64,000 nucleotides of DNA, from assembly GCF_905220365.1 (NCBI RefSeq), contig NC_061147.1, positions 6,262,001 to 6,326,000 of the forward strand, read 5' to 3'. Of this stretch, positions 1-12,725 are shown in pieces; position 1 is the stretch's first letter, and each line of letters starts with the position of its first letter. The notes below the pieces were generated by a model. The model had not been told where the DNA came from and made no database searches. It saw only the letters and a program-made list of their open reading frames with translations. The translations under genes were made by a program, and so were the position numbers. The stretch comes from Vanessa cardui. Lineage: Eukaryota > Arthropoda > Insecta > Lepidoptera > Nymphalidae.

Positions 1-960
1 ACATGCGAGGACGAACAAAAAGAGCCCATAGACAATGATGACAGTCGAGACGCATAATGCGGGAGCAGAGCGCGTTCTTAATTTGAAAATATTTCCATAA
101 TAAGATTTGTCTATGGCGCGACCGGTAACAAAAGATACCGAGCTGGCTTTGTTCAACTGACAGCTCGTAATAATTTAAAAAAATTAAATCACGCAATTAC
201 GCGGGCGAGCTATCGCAGCGCAAGAGTTCGCTAGTTATTAGCTAAACAACTTTTCTCGTTAAAACTTGCATTTTTGAAATTAGTAGGTTCGCGTCGCCTT
301 TTCAGCTCTTCGCGTGTATTGAGAAGGTTCCTAATGAAGGCCAGGTAGAGTGGCCAGCTATTGAAGGTACGTCGAGAGGGTAGTTATTGAAGGCGCATGA
401 AAGCGCCGCGTGACGTCACCGCCACTCAAGCGACAAGCTCCAGTCGCTAATTGGAACTCGTGGCGATAGGACGCGAGAAATGTTGCCTCAATCGACTAAT
501 ACTTCAAAATTGAATAGGTTTGTTAACGAGCGGCCGGCTGAATGTTGCGAATGGAGTCGAGTGCTTGGTTAGCATTCGCTAACTACCTTATACGTACGTC
601 TATTTTTTATTCCCTTTTAAAATTGAAGCCTCAAAGTTTTATGATTATTATAATACGGAGGCAATAACGGTATTCTAGATGGCCGTCGATGTCACGAGAT
701 TTCAGTTCAAAATGGAATTTCACGAGATCGCGGACTCTGAACGGCCTCACACTAGCGCAGCGAGAACACCCCTTTAGTTCACCAATGCGAACGAAGTAGG
801 GCGTAATATCTTGAGAGTTCGCCCCCAGGGTAGTGGGCGTGGAAATAGGATGCTGCGTTGCTATGACAACCATGTGTAGGGGCGAGCGTTCACGTGCTCC
901 ACTGTGGTGTGGGTGCAGGGAGGGAGCTGTGTTAGTGTGCGTTTAGGCTGGCGTCGGGCG
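1..960. other. GC-elevated, low-repeat block, possible regulatory or promoter DNA
   Basis: Compared with the rest of the window this block has many CpGs and complex sequence. It holds the CRE at 410, GAGCGGCCGGCTG near 529, CACGTG near 891 and a GTGTGGGTGCAGGGAGGGAG run near 907. The 80-codon minus-strand frame at 631-873 shows no known domain. No splice-bounded exon was recognised. Confidence 0.35.
410..419. promoter_or_regulatory. Perfect CRE palindrome
   Basis: GTGACGTCAC is the full palindromic CREB/ATF site. It lies in the GC-elevated block at the window start with GCGCCGC next to it. The same octamer TGACGTCA recurs at 11200, 12426, 48401 and 59883. Confidence 0.45.
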
Positions 961-2384
961 ACCTTGGAAGTTTCGGTCTAGTTATAGTTGCATTTCTCTT
1001 TTTATGCAGGACAAAGTCACCAAAGCGTTAACCTTGACAATCACAACTATATTTTTAGACTTCTGGTTTCAAATGTTTCTGTTTTTATTTTATTTAAAAT
1101 GTTAAAAAATATATTCCAGTGGGGATTTTATTAGAGATTATTTTGCAATTTATTAATCAAGTAATCTTGAAAAATCTGTACACCCTCGACGGTTTTCCAG
1201 ATCATTTCTCACACATTTCCGTCATTGGTCCTTTAAGCCGGATGTGAGCGCCGCCGGAATCTTATAACGAGAAAAGCGCCGAATATATTTTATACGTTCT
1301 TTGTTGAAAGAAGCCTTTATAATATAATGAAAGTCTAAATTCGTATTATTTACAATATAAGAATATTTGTAATAACACCATAGGTATACGTATTTTTTTG
1401 TCCAATAGTTTTTTTTACAGTTGAATAAAACTTTTATTAAAAAATATATATCACTACTTGCATAGAATATAATGTAATACATTAACTAATAAAATATAGT
1501 CATTAACTTGATTGTACCCTTAAAATATAAGGGTAGGAAAAATCTAATGCTTAAATTTTCGAGGGCAGAATATTCAAATCTACAAATCGGGGTGGGTACT
1601 TAGGGCAGGGGTTGTTGACCTTTTTCCGGAGGCTGGCATGCGGAGATCGACACAGATATATATGTATATAATGGTAGATATAGAGAAAATGGATAAGATA
1701 TTAAGATTATTATTTATAAAATGAAAACATGGAAAAAAACTACCGAACCCATTTTGGATGAAATTTTACAATAATATAGGTTATACATCTGAATAAAACA
1801 ATGGCTGCAATTTAAAAAGATTTTATGTAACTTGCTCAAAATATAACGATACATATCAAGTACTCGTGCGAAGCCGGGTAGGATCGCTAGTGTTTATATA
1901 ATGAAAGCTGATGAAGCATAATAATAAATTTTCGAAAACGTGAAATTTAAACGTAATATTAAAAAAAAAATAACATCCGAAATTCGAATACAAATGTGGA
2001 AAAAGTTCAGTCACACGACTTTCCTTAAAACGTATGTTTCAAACATTCCTAGCTAATATTTCGTTCCCATTCATTCATTCAAGATGCCCTTCAGTCTCGT
2101 GTTCTCGTCATTAGTTGTACACCTAGTCTAGATGCTAGACGCTAAGTTAGCTATTTGCGTCTTTCTGCAGGGCGTCTGGCTACGGGGCACACTCGACGGT
2201 TAGTGGATGCTGTAATAATGCCAATTGTTCTTGACCTGTTGTTTTTAAAGGGAATATTTATTTTCTGACATTTATAATATCATTCATTTACTTTAAAAAA
2301 CTACTAATTGATATTATCAAAAAATATAATCAGTTGTATAATATATCAGATGTGCCCGTGGCGTAAAATTATTTTACATACAAT

Positions 2385-2525
2385 TCAAAGTCTAAATACT
2401 CCCTATTATATCAGCTAACTGCCAGTGAAAGTCCCGTCAAAATCGGTCCAGCTATTCAAGAGATTAGCCGGAACAAACGGACAAAAATTGTAAAAATATA
2501 ATCATTTGGTGTATATATACATAAA
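2385..2525 (+). repeat. Family C repeat copy
   Basis: TACTCCCTATTATATCAGC, TGCCAGTGAAAGTCCCGTC, AAAATCGGTCCAGCTATTC, GATTAGCCGGAACAAACGG and the right edge TTTGGTGTATATATAC. Confidence 0.75.
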
Positions 2526-3009
2526 TTTATAACCGACTAATACTTACAAATAATATCACATGAATTATTAAATCCCTAAATTAATTTGATAATTAATAAC
2601 TGATAATAAAAAAAATGAAAATTAAGGCAATTTTCAATGTTCAAACATTTGAAATACATAAGCTATAATAGTAATACTATTTAACTTGTATCATAAAATC
2701 AACTAACATATATTAAGACTTACGAAAACAAAATATAAAAAAGAACCAATAATGCCTTTTTTATATAAATTGAACATCTTCACCCGTAGTAAAATGTTTT
2801 AATCAATACGGCTCGGCGTTTCCAGGCAAATGCATATCCTGGCTGAGGGAAGGGTATGCCAATTATGTTTTTGACGGCGAACGGAGCCTCGGAATCGGAA
2901 GAGTTTTCGGTTATATATAGACCTTTATTAATTTACCTAAAGTTTGTTTTTTTAAATTCAAATGTTTCTAATTTTATCAATATCATAGTATTTTTAAATG
3001 GTGGAAAAG

Positions 3010-3122
3010 TAACTACCGATTTTCTTGCCGGTTGTTCTTGGTAGAACCTACTACCCGAACTGGTGGTAGCTTCACGTAAAAAAGCCTACATGAATAAAGT
3101 ATATTTTGATTTTTGATTTTAT
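3010..3122 (+). mobile_element. Family E 3' end with ATTTTTG-type tail
   Basis: TAACTACCGATTTTCTTGCC, GGTTGTTCTTGGTAGAACC, CGAACTGGTGGTAGCTTCAC, then ATGAATAAAGTATATTTTG and a short TTTTTGATTTTA tail. An AATAAA-like signal followed by a simple tail points to a retroposon 3' end. Confidence 0.6.
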
Positions 3123-4103
3123 CAATATTTATTATACGACTTACCTATATGATAAAATTATCTTAAGGTTTTTATTTAACTAAATTGTAAGTGTTCATTA
3201 TGCCTGATTTTGTTCTTCCGTATTTTTTTTCTTTCAGTCGTTGAGATCTCTGTGAGTGATAAGACCGCCATTGCGAGCTTCAACTTTTTTGTTTACATTG
3301 CAATAAAGAATATATAAATAATTAAGGCGAGGATTCTGTATGGATTGAAGGAATAATCTCGAGAACTACTGGTGCGATTTAATTATTTATCATTGCATCT
3401 GTATAATTATTGATACGACTAAGAAACGGTATAGTAATCATAATGGAAAACAATTGTGGAAAAACGTATGAAATTTATTACGAGTAAAAAAGTCTGATAT
3501 ATCAGAATTTTAATCTTTATTAATATAAAATGCGCAAATTACTTTTTATATTTTTTACGCATTAACATTTGAACTACTCAACTGATCCGTATTTAATTAT
3601 TCGTACACGTTTTCAGGGACTTTCCCTACACGTAAAGCTAACTTATCTATACTATTTTTGTAAATACGATAGTAACTCTCCTTCTTTCACTACTGAAGCG
3701 AATTTCATGATATTTTATATGAAAGATTGAACTCCAAGGGTATAGGTTTTTATTTTTTAGAAGATGAACAACCTCGAATACACAAAGTCTGATAACAAGT
3801 ATTCCTTCATAAATGCCATCAGGTGTCACATATATAAATAACAAGTTTAACATCCCCTAATATAAACTTATCCGAACGTTAAAATGAAAGCAATCAAACT
3901 ATTCGCCTTGACACACCTAACCCGTGCCCATTAATCTCAATACGTTACCGCCACTGAGTCACTGTGACTCAGAGCTCTAAGTATTATTCGGTAGACACTC
4001 CGTGCTTGACACGATCGTGGTATATTTAATCTCTACTTATAGTTTCACTATAAGTCTCTAATAATATAAAATAATAACAGCCTGTAAATTTGTCACATCT
4101 GGT

Positions 4104-4172
4104 AAAGGTCTCCTCTCCCTTTGAGGAGAAGGAAGGATAGGACATATTCCACCACGCTGCTGTACGGGTAGA
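4104..4172 (-). mobile_element. SINE-1 body fragment
   Basis: CTCTCCCTTTGAGGAGAAGG followed by GGACATATTCCACCACGCTG is reverse-complement SINE-1 body sequence. Only this stretch survives. Confidence 0.65.
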
Positions 4173-4844
4173 TGAATTTAAACTAATATTGTTAAGAGGT
4201 ACAATTTATAAGTTTGTATGCAAAATCCAATTATTGCTGATTGTTGTAAAATATATATATGTATAATTGTTATTTATTAAAAACTGCACCCGTGTAAAGT
4301 CAGGTCGCTAGTTAATTATATTTCAATGAATTGTCGTCAATATCATATTTCACTTATTTATTACGATCGAATTCGACATTCGAGTTGGTACAGAATAAGC
4401 TCACAGATTCTTAGTAAAATATGCATAATATAATATTTTGATAACATTGTTTTGAGACACGATACTGTGTGCAACGAAATAACTATGAAGTAATGTGTCT
4501 TGTCGCAAATTTAATTAACCATTAATTGAATTAATGAACGAACGAATGAATGATTGAGTGATTTATTATTAACTGAAAAGGATATACATTATTTATTAGC
4601 ACTTATATAGGATTAAACTAATCCTGTGCTAGTAATTACTTTATAACATTAATTTATAATACATTAAATAGATGATATATTAAACTTAACAATTTAATTT
4701 GAAATTAAAGATATTCATATATAACAGAGTCTCGTCCCAGTGTTTGTTGGAAAAACAAAATAACTTGAACCGGTATTAACGGTTCAGAGTGTCACATACG
4801 ATATTTCTTTATCTTTTATTGTCAAGTTTTCTCCATGTAAAGTA

Positions 4845-5260
4845 TTTTAGATGCGCGCGCGCCGAATATCCTCGCCATATCGCGCGCTCCTGACATTACG
4901 ACCATTATATGAATCTCCCCGGAATATCTTTCGACGATATGAGAAATGTATTCTAAGTGTTTATATTTAGAGTTCAAATTAGGAAAGCATTTCTGAGCTT
5001 TAAATTTTAATGCGTCTCAACGATTGTCTCCGCGGCTAATCGTAAAAATTCTTCAGCGAGGGTTTCAATTACGGACACTATGGGACACAGTGTCGTTTCG
5101 CTTCGATAGTCTTACGGGGCGCGTGTGAATGACGATGCGCTGAGTTCGAGAATGGAAAACGTATTTAGTGTCATCCTTTCTTGTTCTTTCTTTAACGTAC
5201 GTGTTGCTATCTCGACTCGGACAGCCGGCATTTCCGCTACGTCCGCTATTCGAGAATGAT
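4845..5260. other. CpG-containing block with small inverted repeat
   Basis: Starts with GATGCGCGCGCGCCG, an alternating purine-pyrimidine run. At 5074-5094 GACACT and AGTGTC form an inverted repeat. GGGGCGCGTGTGAATG and GCCGGCATTTCCGC follow. No frame or repeat explains it. Confidence 0.3.
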
Positions 5261-5792
5261 TTCGCGTGACGTTACACACACATACAAAAGATATATATAA
5301 ATCTGTCCGATTACAAATATTAAATCAAATGTTCTTTTTTTAAATTATTGTTATCAATCATATTTATTGTGACTTTGTTTCATTTCATTATTATCCAAGA
5401 CTTTTATTTTACAATTGTTTTTAAAATAATCATGTTACGGTATTAAATTGAATGTAATGATGGTCTTTTCAAATTGGCAAGAAGTGTTTCTTATCAGTTC
5501 AATGATTGATTATTTAGAACTAAAAAACATACGCATACATATATTAAAAGAAAAAACCAGTTAAACGTTTCCGATAATCAAGCTAGCGTTAAGAAAATAA
5601 TAAGCTAACAACGTATAAAGACACTGGACATGCATTATTAATCATACAATGTGATTATGTTGTTAATACGCGAACCCCCTCTTTGATATCGTCGGGTTAA
5701 TAAGATATAATCACGCGTACTAGATTAGAAAGTGTCGTCAAATAAGAAACGTTATTCTGGAAGGAAAGGGTTTATTTGTATAGGGACATATA

Positions 5793-6015
5793 TTTTTTCT
5801 TTTATGATATAGTTTAGCATATGGGCCACCTAATGGTAAGTGGTCACCATCACTCATAGACAATGACGCTGTAAGAAATATTACAATTCCTTACATTGTC
5901 AATGTGCCAACCTTGGGAACTAAGATGCTATGTCCCTTGTGCCTGTAGTTACACTGGCTCACTCACCCTTCAAACCGGAACACAACAATACTGAGTGCAG
6001 TTATTTGGCAGTAGA
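5793..6015 (-). mobile_element. Family A repeat copy
   Basis: Reverse complement of family A with a T-rich left edge corresponding to the A tail, then ATGGTAAGTGGTCACCATC, AACCTTGGGAACTAAGATG, GTTACACTGGCTCACTCACC and TTCAAACCGGAACACAAC. It is 5'-truncated and well conserved. Confidence 0.85.
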
Positions 6016-6730
6016 ATCACTGATAATATTATTTTAAACATGTAGTATTTATAAATAATCGACTTTCAAAATTGACTATCTCGCTATACTGGAATTTCAA
6101 ATACGACGTATTTGACATTGTTGAAGAAATTAATCCCAAAAATACCTTCTCAATAGGTGAAAAGACATAACAAATACAGCTACAATTTAACTCAAAAATG
6201 AAATCAAATGCATTAAGTCTATCAAATACATTTAAATTAATATACATCCCGCCCGAGTCTTCTAGCTCCATGGTTTTTTATTGTGTAAATAATCTCGTGT
6301 ACAGTAATTTGCCTCATTTACAAAAAGAAGTTTTTTTTTACAAAAAAAAAATTAATTAACAGTTCATAAAATGAATTTGATTTGGATTTTTTTTTTAATA
6401 ATATTCAAGGAACAATAATAAGTCCGCGGGGCCATGTCGTGACAGATAGTGTTTTATAGACACACATTTAATAAGCAAACTGTAATTAATGTAAACGACA
6501 CGTCAAATGGTTAATACAGGGTTGTACGACGGCGTTTGTAGAAGGGTTAGATTTGAAAATATGTCGCTAAGTGCTGATGGACGACATCAATTCCATTTTA
6601 TCCTGTCATTAGAATGGAAAACGTTTGATATAATTAGTGACAACGTTTGAAGAACACAATCTGAATCGATGGAGAATTCTACGTATGGTGACCACCACTC
6701 GGGAAAAAGAGATTAGGACGTTCCTGGATC
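6016..6730. other. AT-rich non-coding DNA
   Basis: Nothing recognisable. Poly-T and poly-A runs near 6330-6400. It leads into the tandem duplication. Confidence 0.6.
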
Positions 6731-7035
6731 ACAATTTGTTTGGAAGGAAGTAAGAAGACTGAGAGAAACAGTCGAAGAGGAACCAATCAGGAACCTTTTG
6801 TTCAGCAGTCTTGTACAGGTTGGTAAGAATCTTAAGATTCTAGATTGAAACGTGGACATGTCGATTACGATGTTACTGAACCAGAATTTGTTTGGGAGGA
6901 AGTAGGAAGTCTAAGAGAATCAGATGTTATCGAACCAGTCGAAATGGAGCCTTTTGGTCAACAGTCTTGTAAAAGTTGGGTGTATATTTTTAGATTCTTG
7001 ATTTAAATGAAGGACATGTTGATATGGGAACCCCC
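6731..7035 (+). repeat. Degenerate tandem duplication, period about 152-156 bp
   Basis: Unit 1 (from 6731) and unit 2 (from 6883) share AATTTGTTTGG(A/G)AGGAAGTA, CCTTTTG(T/G)TCA(G/A)CAGTCTTGTA and a GACATGTYGAT end, with small indels. Both units are open on the plus strand in corresponding registers for some 40 codons (FVWKEVRRLRE versus FVWEEVGSLRE) before stops. No known protein family was recognised. Confidence 0.75.
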
Positions 7036-9754
7036 GGAATATAGGGGACACTTTCGCGTCAATCGAGCCTTCCATATTCTATTTACAAATAATATAATAA
7101 GTGCGTGTTGATTAAACAATCGTCATCAGTGTTACATTACTGACGTAAATAATATAGTATAAAGTTTTAAGAAAAGACAAAAATAACCCTTAAAAAACTT
7201 CATAAATGATCAAAGTATCGGCGTTTAAATTGAAGAGTTTAACCCTTTAAATTATAACGTGAAATTCCATTTTTATACTAGCTACATCGTTCTCAATTTC
7301 CAACGTAATAAACAGATGGGGTTAAATCTGCAGTTGACGTCGCCCGCAGCGAGACTTCAAAGGAAAAATAAATGTATGAATTGTTTAGCGAAAATACAGC
7401 CGCAGGCAGGCCCTTCCGACCTGCGATTATGTAAAATTCGGTTGTTATTTTGTATTTCGGAATATCGGAAGGTGTATGTAACTATGTACTGAAGGATAGT
7501 TTATATGTTATGTCAGTAAATGTGTGCTATTTTGGTGGTAAATATTTAACACTGGCTTCATAGAAAGGGATTATATACAACGTTTAGATTGAAAGAATAA
7601 ATATAAAATGAAAATTCTTTTTTTTTTCTAGCTAGGATACTTGAAATTCTTTGCTTTTTCCTACTATAATATGGATGTTTTATACATGTAAACCTTCTTC
7701 TTTCTGTTCATTGATGAAAACTTCATTAAATACCGTTGCATAGTTTATAAGATCTAAGCGTACGAACGGCGGGAAGCGACGTTTTTTTAAACTTACATAG
7801 TTCTTAAGCATGTCTCGAATGCGAAATGTAATTTTTCCTTGTAGTTGAAAATGACATTTAGTATACGATAGTTTAATATTGTATTTCTTTCGGATATATC
7901 GTTTTTTTTTTATAATGACTATAAATTTTTACGATTATATTAATAATATTTGATTTTTTTTTTAATAAATACAAAAATAACCTGTCAATTTCATATCGAA
8001 CCATTAAATGGAAAAGTATAAGTATCTGTTGCGAACATCAAAAGGAAAAAGTAATGCGCGGTACTGACGCGACATTTCGCTGTAAAATATTAACTGGGGT
8101 CGGACCCGCCCCCACGGGTTAATACAGGTTAAAACATTTATTCCCTTTATACTAGTACGATTGTACGGAATTATGTGACTTAACTTACGGAAATTTTCTG
8201 TGTAAGATTTTTTTTGTCTTAATGTGTCATTTTTTTTTTATCTTTATGTGACCCGTATTTGTTTAACGGGTATTCAGGATGAAATACTTCGTTATTCTGA
8301 CGTAATGTTGATGACTATAAACAAATATCTTGATATAATTTTCTTACAGCAGAGCCAGTAGTGATTTAAAAATACAAAGTTAAGTTTAGTCTTAAATAGT
8401 TTTAAAACAAATTGTAGGTTTCATTCATGAAAAAAGTAGGGTTTTAGAACTGTATCTTCTATCAATTAGGAAGTGAAATAAATTTTCTTATAAAACAGAC
8501 AATAATCAGTCTCAGTAAATAAGAAGACGGAAGAGAGCATTAATTCATTTAAAAAACTGTTTTATCCTTGTTAGTAGGACATAAAATTTCTGATACGGTT
8601 GACAACCCTAAATGGGAAAACTTAAAGAAATATACCATAGATTTAAAACATACAAATTAATGTGCTTTAAGATACTATATAGAGCAGACTCATGTCTAGA
8701 AGTTAGGGTTGTCGCTTACATTAAAACAGTATATTGTCAACATAAAACATAGTACAGGTCAGGTATAAAAAGAGTTAGATGTTTAATTTTATTCAGTGAT
8801 CTTATATTTAAAACGACAGTTTATTTATTATTGTTAATCTATCTTACAATTTAAAAATTAAATAAAAGTCTTTTAAGATAACTAAGTTAACAGCAAAATT
8901 TTAAAAAAGAATAATTTAATATATTTTCTTAGTGATACTTGTTATCATTATGTTTCTCGAAAATAATTGTCTTAAATGTCTTAAATGAATTCAAAATAAC
9001 AAAAATGTTCAAAGCGTCAACCCTACTTAATAAATTAGAGGCTAATTAATAGAAAGCTCATTCGCAATGACTAAGGCATCTAAATATACGCGTTACGTAC
9101 ACCAACGCCTTATCAAGTAAAAACCGTACCATAAAGTACGAATACGGTGGTACGCAATAAGTCTATTTTAATTACTAGCCGATATCGGCAGATTCCTGTC
9201 TTGCCTACTCGGGAGCTGTGCTCTACTACGTTGAGTGATGTGACACGTTTAGTTATCGATATCGATGGTATAACCGTTACTTTTATATAGGTTTTATTTT
9301 TATGTGACAATTTCTAAAACGTGTTAATCTTCAAATGCTGTTTTCAATTATTTTATAGGAATGCTGAATTGTATTCTTATCGTTGCTTAAATATTATGTA
9401 TTTATTTTTTAATTGTCGATTTCAATCATAGAAATAAAAAGTAGGAACAATAATGTATGTTTTATACACTTAAAAGACATCTTTTTATGATACAATCACA
9501 ATATACATTCTTCTGGTTTGTTACTTCAAAAGAAAACTGTTTTTATAACAATTATTCTGCTATAAAAGGAATCACACGTAAACGCAATCAAAAACGCGTC
9601 AAAATGTGTCCGAAACAGAAGCGATACTAATATCAGAGTGACTCGAAGATTAAAATTAATTAAATCACGTCGATATCGATACAATTAATTCAATCAACGT
9701 TCTAACACTATCTTACACAAACAAGACTCGATAACGAGGTGAAATATTCACATT
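7036..9754. other. AT-rich non-coding DNA
   Basis: Only a family D crumb and the palindrome ATCGATATCGAT (9255-9266) stand out. Confidence 0.6.
7735..7790 (+). repeat. Family D 3' fragment
   Basis: GTTGCATAGTTTATAAGATC, TAAGCGTACG and GGCGGGAAGCGACG match the right part of family D. Confidence 0.55.
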
Positions 9755-9925
9755 GCGAGCTACACAATCGCCTTTATAGTCGTCTCCCTCGCACTTACAG
9801 AGTTAGACGTAGTTTGCGAGGGAAACGAAGAAGACGGCACGCGCCGGCGGCAAATACAAAGGGGTCGAGCTCTCTTTGATCTCGCCGCCGCGCGTGCGTA
9901 CAGTGTGTTTAGGCGTGTGTGCGTG
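9755..9925. promoter_or_regulatory. GC-rich island with mirrored TCF HMG/Helper site pairs
   Basis: Within strongly AT-rich DNA this block is GC-rich. It contains CTTTGATCT (9874-9882) followed by GCCGCCG (9884-9890) on the plus strand. On the minus strand CTTTGTA (9855-9861) is followed by GCCGCCGGC (9843-9851). Known: insect TCF/Pangolin binds SCTTTGATS-type sites through the HMG box and GCCGCCR Helper sites through its C-clamp. Two pairs in mirror orientation fit a Wnt-responsive element inside the gene for TCF. The GC-rich, GT-rich flank could also be an alternative promoter. Activity is inferred only. Confidence 0.45.
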
Positions 9926-10934
9926 TATGCAGATGAGACGAGGCTGAGAATTTGATAATTGCAAAGATTTATAAGATTCGCTGAGGTCCGATGTCGTGAC
10001 GTTAAAATTGATACACGACTTTAATTAATTTGTGACGTGATCTCGTTATTGTATTGACGGCATTTTATTGCATCCTCCGGTATTAAGTCTGTTTGTTTAT
10101 GTAATTAAAGATACAGAACTGGTCGCAATTGATATATGATATATTATTAATTTACAATATAGTATGACGAATTTAAAACGATAACTCTTACAGCTTTTTT
10201 TAAATAATGCTTTATACTTACAGTCGAGGAAATGAATATCTGCCCCACTTGAATCCGCTACAACCCATTGGACTATTTTATTGAAATAGGTTCCAAACAT
10301 CAAGAGGATTAGAAGGCGTTCCAATATTTACATTGTAAATAGTGTATGTGTGTGAGTGTATGTGTGAGTTTGTTAATGCATATCTTGTACATTAAAATAA
10401 TTTGTTTTGAGAACATCCTTATTCTGTTTAATAAAAAATACCTTACAGTAGTATCATTCGATATAATTTCGTTAAGCTAAGAGGCAATTGCTCGCTAATG
10501 CGTTATGTAAAGTAACATTGTTACATCGACGGCTTAATTGATAACGAGATAACGGTAATCCTCGGTAATGGATCTCCGACACTTATCACTTCTTGCTTAG
10601 ATTGAGTTTTAGTGTGAACTGTTTGGACTAATTGATCTGAGTAGTTATTAGTTCGACCGCTTTGTAAATCGTGACTTAAGTTCTAAATTAAAACATATCA
10701 AAATAAAATTATGTGACTTACATTTGATTTCATTGAAAACTAACATCATTTTTTATATACAAAAAACATACATAATTGAAAGATGATGTTGTCTTTGAAA
10801 AAAACTATATTTTGTAAATACTATATAATACGCTTGGCTTACAAGATAATGCTTAACTTTTAAAAAGTAATTAAATCACGATGCATGTGTTTATATACTG
10901 ACATTGTTTATATATATTTTTTTATAAATAAATA

Positions 10935-11025
10935 TTGGACAACATCACATATATTACTCTGATCCCAATGTAAGTAGCTAAAGCACTTGTGTTATGGAAA
11001 ATCAGAAGTAACGACGGTATCAAAT
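10935..11025 (-). mobile_element. SINE-2 tail fragment
   Basis: ACTCTGATCCCAATGTAAGT, GCACTTGTGTTATGG and CAGAAGTAACGACGGTA are almost identical to the tail of the copy at 13243. The tRNA-like head is missing. Confidence 0.8.
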
Positions 11026-11121
11026 TATAATTGATTTATATTTTTCAAAAAAAAGTGAATTAGATAAAATAATCGTAATGTAATTCGCGTAATGTTTATA
11101 AGATTAAATTCGCGTATCACA

Positions 11122-11150
11122 GCGAGTGGAGCGAATAGAGCGAGTGGAGC
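11122..11150 (+). repeat. Short 18-bp-period repeat
   Basis: GCGAGTGGAGC occurs at 11122-11132 and 11140-11150, with GAATAGA between the two copies. It is purine-rich. Confidence 0.85.
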
Positions 11151-11502
11151 TTTAAAACGGTATAATGCAATAAGAAAAACAAAAGCTAATGAAACAACAT
11201 GACGTCAGTGGAGTCGTTGCTAATTTGAGTGGTTTCATTTTCAGTCAGCCATTGAAGTGTGTTTCTTTGCGAACAGCTCTCTCAGTGCACCATGAAGCCG
11301 GAAGAATTCAGTGGAATCACATCGGCCTTTTGTTAAATCGCGCGTCAAAAGCCTCCGAGGAATGCATACGAGTAAACATTACATGATTCTAGCGCGAAAC
11401 TAAAGAGAAAAGAAAATTCGTAAGGCCCGATTTCCCTGTCCATTGTCGTTTATATATATTTTTTTCATCTTATTTAGCGCTTTGTCGGCGAGCCCTTTGA
11501 AG

Positions 11503-11527
11503 TCCTCCCCCCTCCCCCTCCTGGAGG
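11503..11527 (-). other. Polypurine tract with G-quadruplex potential
   Basis: The minus strand reads GGAGGGGGAGGGGGGAGG, with CTCCTGGAGG palindrome at the edge. The G-rich strand is the presumed pan sense strand, so it could fold in the pre-mRNA. Confidence 0.5.
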
Positions 11528-12634
11528 GTGTTACAAATTGCGTCACGCTCGTATTTTGAAGCGTAAACATAGGTCGCTACTATGGGTTTGTACGAAAACA
11601 TCGAAATGCCAAACACTCTTTATTACGCGAAATTTAAAAATAATGACAATTTTCATCTATAGTAACTTATGGTATAGCTTCTACTTTTGATATTTAACAT
11701 TATCGCTCGTTTGTTTGAGAATTACCAAATTTAAATCAGCATAACTTGAAATTAGATACTATACACAAATACATAATTTTTTTTAAAGATAATTAAATTT
11801 TAAAATATATGATTTTGTAAAACATAGCTGATATAGATATAAGCAAAAGTTAAAATCCTGATCCATATTAGTAAATAATGAAATTGCTCTCGATACAAGT
11901 CACTCGGTTCTCGCTTTGAAACATAAAACAAATGGTACGGGTTCTTGTAATCTACGCGAATTTAGTGTAAAGCGGGCAGCGTGGGATTTGACAAGTTGGA
12001 ATGTCAACAGTCGCTGACACGGAGCGTGCCGTCGTGAGCAAACTTGAAAAACATTTTCCCGAATATATTTTCTATTTTATATTCATACGAACAAAGCAAC
12101 ACTTCGATATTTGGTTTAATAAAATATTTCCCTTTTGGTTTCAACGAAACACTTTCTATGTAATTTTGATATTTATAAAACTAAAATTATTCCTAATTTT
12201 ATTTATGAAATAACAGACAGATTAACGTCATTGTAGATTAAAACATTGTTATAATTATTTTTATTGTAGCACCTTCAATAAAAGAGTAGAAATGCAAATA
12301 AGAAAAAAATCTATAAACGTTGTTTTGCAATTATCGTAACGGTTGTAGACTTAAATTTCGGCCTAGCTCTCATTTACAAAGTATCTGTTGTGCAAAGGGC
12401 CTAGGAACGTCACTCTAAAATCTGATGACGTCATAAGCTACATGCTCGTCATTTTCGTCAATGTAGTTCTTATGTTTTTAATTTTAGGCGAAGTTAAGCT
12501 CTTCCTCGCCTAATTAAATTTACATATAGTCATATATAAAAATTTAAGTGTCTGTTTGTAACATTAAATTTACCGCTTTTTACTAAATGCGAAAAGATGC
12601 ATACACGGTACACATACCAAAATAACATTTAATT

Positions 12635-12725
12635 AAATTCTTGTCTATCTAACTGTATGTTTGTTCCGACTAATCTCTAGAACAGCTGGACCAATTGTGA
12701 TGGGATTTTCACTGGACATATTACG
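12635..12725 (-). repeat. Family C fragment
   Basis: In reverse: TTTGTTCCGACTAATCTCTA, GAACAGCTGGACCAATTG and GATGGGATTTTCACTGGAC. Confidence 0.6.

Larger units (their letters stand above)
971..5792. other. AT-rich non-coding DNA between listed repeats
   Basis: Apart from the family C, D and E and SINE-1 pieces and the block at 4845, only AT-rich sequence is seen. The small frames at 1222, 2856 and 3647 are low-complexity and unsupported. Confidence 0.6.

Noticed and set aside
4500..4560. Repeated GAACGAACGAATGAATGA as a CRISPR-like or satellite array
   Set aside because: It is a short decayed tetranucleotide microsatellite with no spacer structure.
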